A stretch of DNA of 52,100 nt from an uncultured Lachnospira sp. (GTDB taxonomy: Bacteria > Bacillota > Clostridia > Lachnospirales > Lachnospiraceae): the NCBI GenBank assembly GCA_944381165.1, contig CALWKC010000020.1, positions 1 to 52,100 on the forward strand. Direction: 5' to 3'. Made by a program: the position numbers and the translations under genes. Under the pieces are notes generated by a model. The model worked only from the letters and a program-made list of their open reading frames with translations. It had not been told where the DNA came from and did no database searches. Below are positions 50,011 through 52,100 of this stretch, piece after piece; positions within the stretch are counted from its first letter, which is position 1, and the number at the start of each line of letters is the position of its first letter.

Positions 50011-50598
50011 CGGACTGTATTTATCAGGTTTGCCCTTGCCAAAGGTGCGATCACCTACGGTATGGAGCTGATTCTTGCTCTGTTCAATATCGTACAAGGT
50101 ACGATTACAACCATTATGAACGCCGCAGGCTTCGACTCGCCGCAGCAGACAACGCCCCCGGCGGAAATGGTAACGACAATCGAGGACTGCGGCTTTTTCA
50201 AGAATATTCCGCTATGGGCGGTAACGCTTATCGGCGGTCTTTTTATTACAGTCCTTTCCTTCATAATGATTATGAGCGTATATGGGCGTTTCTTTAAGCT
50301 GTATATGTATACGGCGCTTGCCCCGATTCCGCTTTCGACCTTTGCGGGAGAACCGTGGCAGAATGTGGGTAAGTCATTTATCAAGAGCTACTGTTCAGTT
50401 TTGCTTGAAGGTGCGGTCATCGAGCTTTCCGGCATTATCTTCTCGGTGTTCGCTTCATTGCCGCCTGTTGTGGATACAAGTGCGGCAGCCGTTACGCAGG
50501 TGCGGGCATATATCGGAGAGCTTGTCTTTAATATGTTGGTTTTCGTGGGTTCAGTTAAGATGAGCGACCGCATTATCCGAGAAATGATGGGATTGTAG
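50011..50598 (+). pseudogene. 5'-truncated VirB6/TrbL-like conjugation membrane protein
   Basis: The frame opens after TGA at 50008-50010 and reads FIRFALAKGAITYGMEL..., so homology starts before the first ATG (50062), as expected if the 5' part is missing. It has three to four membrane segments (IPLWAVTLIGGLFITVLSF; YMYTALAPIPLSTFAGEPW; LVFNMLVFVGSVKMSDRII) and ends REMMGL, the C-terminus of the VirB6-like protein in Tn1549-type conjugative elements. The intact protein is about 280 residues, so roughly a third is lost. No other transfer gene is nearby. Confidence 0.75.
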
Positions 50599-50604
50599 TA
50601 AAAA

Positions 50605-50712
50605 TTTAGGTGTAAATGCACCTAAGTTTCAAGTGAGTGCTTGATATTTTGCAAAAACGGTGGCATACTATACTTGAAAGTTTGGGTAAAACACCCGTAA
50701 GTTTTAAGCAAC
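50605..50712 (+). promoter_or_regulatory. Leader of the ATPase gene with hairpins
   Basis: TAGGTG/CACCTA forms a hairpin (50607-50625). TTGATA (about 50641), 17 bp, CATACT is a possible promoter. A second imperfect hairpin built on GGGT/ACCC lies at about 50672-50712. Signal strength is modest. Confidence 0.35.
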
Positions 50713-50724
50713 CGGAGGACTACA

Positions 50725-52014
50725 ATGCAGAATATTATTAAGCGTGACGAATATCTTAGCAGAATTATTGACAGAAAGGAAAATGGACTGATTAAGGTTA
50801 TTACCGGTATCAGAAGATGCGGAAAGAGCTTTCTCCTGTTCAATCTGTTTTATGATTATCTGATTGCAAGCGGAGTAAAAGATGAACAGATTATTACGCT
50901 TGCCCTGGATGATGATATCTTTGTAAAATACCGTGATCCTGATGAATTGTCAAAATATATTCGCGGGAAAATCGTTAACTCGGATATGTACTATGTTCTC
51001 ATTGATGAGGTGCAGTACGCAATCACAAAAGATGAACTTAAAAATCCTGAGAACATCAGGCTTTACAATGTACTCAACGGTCTTATGCGACTTCGCAATG
51101 TTGATATTTATGTAACCGGAAGCAACTCAAAAATGCTTACGAAAGATGTATTGACCGCTTTTCGTGGCAGAGGTGACGAGGTAAAGATTTACCCAATCTC
51201 TTTCAAAGAGTATTATTCCTTTGTGGGCGGAGATAAATCCGATGCCTATGAAGAATACGCTCTGTACGGCGGTATGCCGCTTGTTTTAACAAAAAAGAGC
51301 GACGCAGAGAAGATGAACTATTTGCAAACTCTTTTCACCGAAGTATATTTCAAAGACATTGTGGAGCGTTACGATATAGAGTTGCCGGATGTACTCAGCG
51401 AATTAACGGATGACCTGTGTTCTTCCGTTGGTTCACTTACCAATGCAAGTAAAATTTCAAATACCTTGCAGACAGTTAAAAACATTAAGGTTTCAGGTAC
51501 AACCGTTTCAAACTATCTGAATTATCTGATTGAATCGTTCCTGTTCAGCAATGCGAAACGATATGATGTAAAAGGAAAGAAGTATTTTGAGTATCCGTCA
51601 AAGTATTACTGTACCGACATCGGACTTCGCAACGCAAGGCTTAATTTCAGGCAGCAGGAAGAGACTCACATAATGGAGAACATCATTTATAATGAGCTTC
51701 TGTGTCGAGAGTATTCCGTTGATGTCGGTGTTGTAGAGATTGTGGAAACCAACGCCGGGAAAAGATCTAAAAAGCAGTGTGAGATAGATTTTGTAGTAAA
51801 CAAAGGCTCTAAAAAATACTATATCCAATCTGCACTGAATGTTTCAGAACCGTCAAAGCTTGAAACCGAACTCAGACCTTTGAAGAATACCAAAGATTTC
51901 TTCAAAAAGATTATAATCAGTAAAACCTCAATGAAGCCTTGGACAGATGAGGACGGAATTCTTCATCTCGGACTTTATGAGTTCTTGCTGAATGAAAATT
52001 CCCTTGAGTTATAA
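50725..52014 (+). CDS. AAA ATPase with DUF4143 domain
   Basis: A 429-residue ATPase of the AAA_14/DUF4143 group, common and of uncertain function (often linked to mobile or defence-type accessory DNA). Walker A GIRRCGKSFLL (about 28-38), Walker B YYVLIDEVQ (about 91-99), sensor-like VTGSNSKML, then FKEYYSF and YGGMPLVL leading into the DUF4143 domain (about 190-350), and a nuclease-like C-terminal CEIDFVVNKGSKKYYIQ. The D-x-V and Q/K residues there resemble a PD-(D/E)XK core. CCGGAGG precedes the ATG. Its stop lies directly against the second IS end at 52015. Confidence 0.88.
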   Translation: MQNIIKRDEYLSRIIDRKENGLIKVITGIRRCGKSFLLFNLFYDYLIASGVKDEQIITLALDDDIFVKYRDPDELSKYIRGKIVNSDMYYVLIDEVQYAITKDELKNPENIRLYNVLNGLMRLRNVDIYVTGSNSKMLTKDVLTAFRGRGDEVKIYPISFKEYYSFVGGDKSDAYEEYALYGGMPLVLTKKSDAEKMNYLQTLFTEVYFKDIVERYDIELPDVLSELTDDLCSSVGSLTNASKISNTLQTVKNIKVSGTTVSNYLNYLIESFLFSNAKRYDVKGKKYFEYPSKYYCTDIGLRNARLNFRQQEETHIMENIIYNELLCREYSVDVGVVEIVETNAGKRSKKQCEIDFVVNKGSKKYYIQSALNVSEPSKLETELRPLKNTKDFFKKIIISKTSMKPWTDEDGILHLGLYEFLLNENSLEL

Positions 52015-52100
52015 AAGGAATCACCTTTCTTTTTGTTTAGTAAGGTTTTTGTTTGATAGCTTAATTTTACATCAAAAAGGAACAGGATTCCTTATATTTT
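52015..52100. repeat. IS 5' end, copy 2 (solo)
   Basis: A near copy of 48171-48258 in the same orientation, reaching the window edge. No transposase lies to its left, where the element's coding part would be expected from copy 1; the ATPase stop codon abuts it instead. It is therefore a solo end or deletion product unless the rest lies beyond the window in a rearranged form. Confidence 0.75.

Overview
The window reads as chromosome of a low-GC Gram-positive anaerobe of the Lachnospiraceae (Clostridia, Bacillota). This rests on the gene content (RicT/YaaR/HolB block, QueT, DUF5685, GHKL-type kinase, cysteine-rich lipoproteins), strong GGAGG ribosome sites, TTGACA/TATAAT promoters and many GTG/TTG starts. 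The species was not determined.

Layout. (1) 0.4-11.3 kb, all on +: L,D-transpeptidase, Orn/Lys/Arg decarboxylase, guanylate-kinase-like protein, YaaR, HolB, RicT, TrmN6 and RsmI in the order of the Bacillus yaa/yab block, then endonuclease IV, an iron alcohol dehydrogenase and an aldehyde dehydrogenase. A 118-bp hairpin-rich insert bounded by a 25-bp direct repeat splits trmN6 from rsmI. (2) 11.4-15.4 kb, locus A: small secreted protein, lipoprotein and two-half ABC-2-like membrane protein. (3) 15.4-26 kb: queT behind a preQ1-I riboswitch, MarR regulator, sugar kinase, D,D-carboxypeptidase, MATE exporter behind an attenuator-like leader, trmB, tRNA-Lys(CUU), orphan AgrC-like histidine kinase, DUF5685 and a DnaJ protein. 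(4) 26.2-31.7 kb, locus B: a paralogue of locus A with two duplicated lipoproteins. (5) 31.7-45.1 kb: DUF885 lipoprotein, metG, a wall-anchored PAP2 acid phosphatase, a palindrome array, tatD, rsmA, Nudix hydrolase, an AT-rich membrane gene pair, GNAT and tadA. (6) 45.2-52.1 kb, accessory: transposase fragment, T-box-controlled methyltransferase, IS4-like element with an internal stop, PadR/hydrolase pair, cysteine-rich KTR protein, truncated conjugation gene, AAA/DUF4143 ATPase and a second solo copy of the IS end.

The most interesting result is the pair of loci A and B. Both start with a pair of 13-bp direct repeats at a 21-bp period, followed exactly 29 bp later by a -10 box. The first gene of each encodes a small exported protein with a divergent shared core (DGY-x4-WG-x-E-aromatic), then come an intergenic hairpin, a propeller-like protein carrying C-x4-C-x-H-x4-C, and a large membrane protein made of two ABC-2-like halves. 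Neither locus has an ATPase. I infer one co-regulated envelope or secreted-peptide system present twice; its function is unknown. An AgrC-like kinase without a regulator lies between them.

Other RNA-level signals include a T-box (predicted specifier CCA) in front of a methyltransferase, a 40-codon leader frame overlapping a terminator ahead of the MATE gene, and families of perfect palindromes between genes. All functional calls come from reading motifs; no database search was run.
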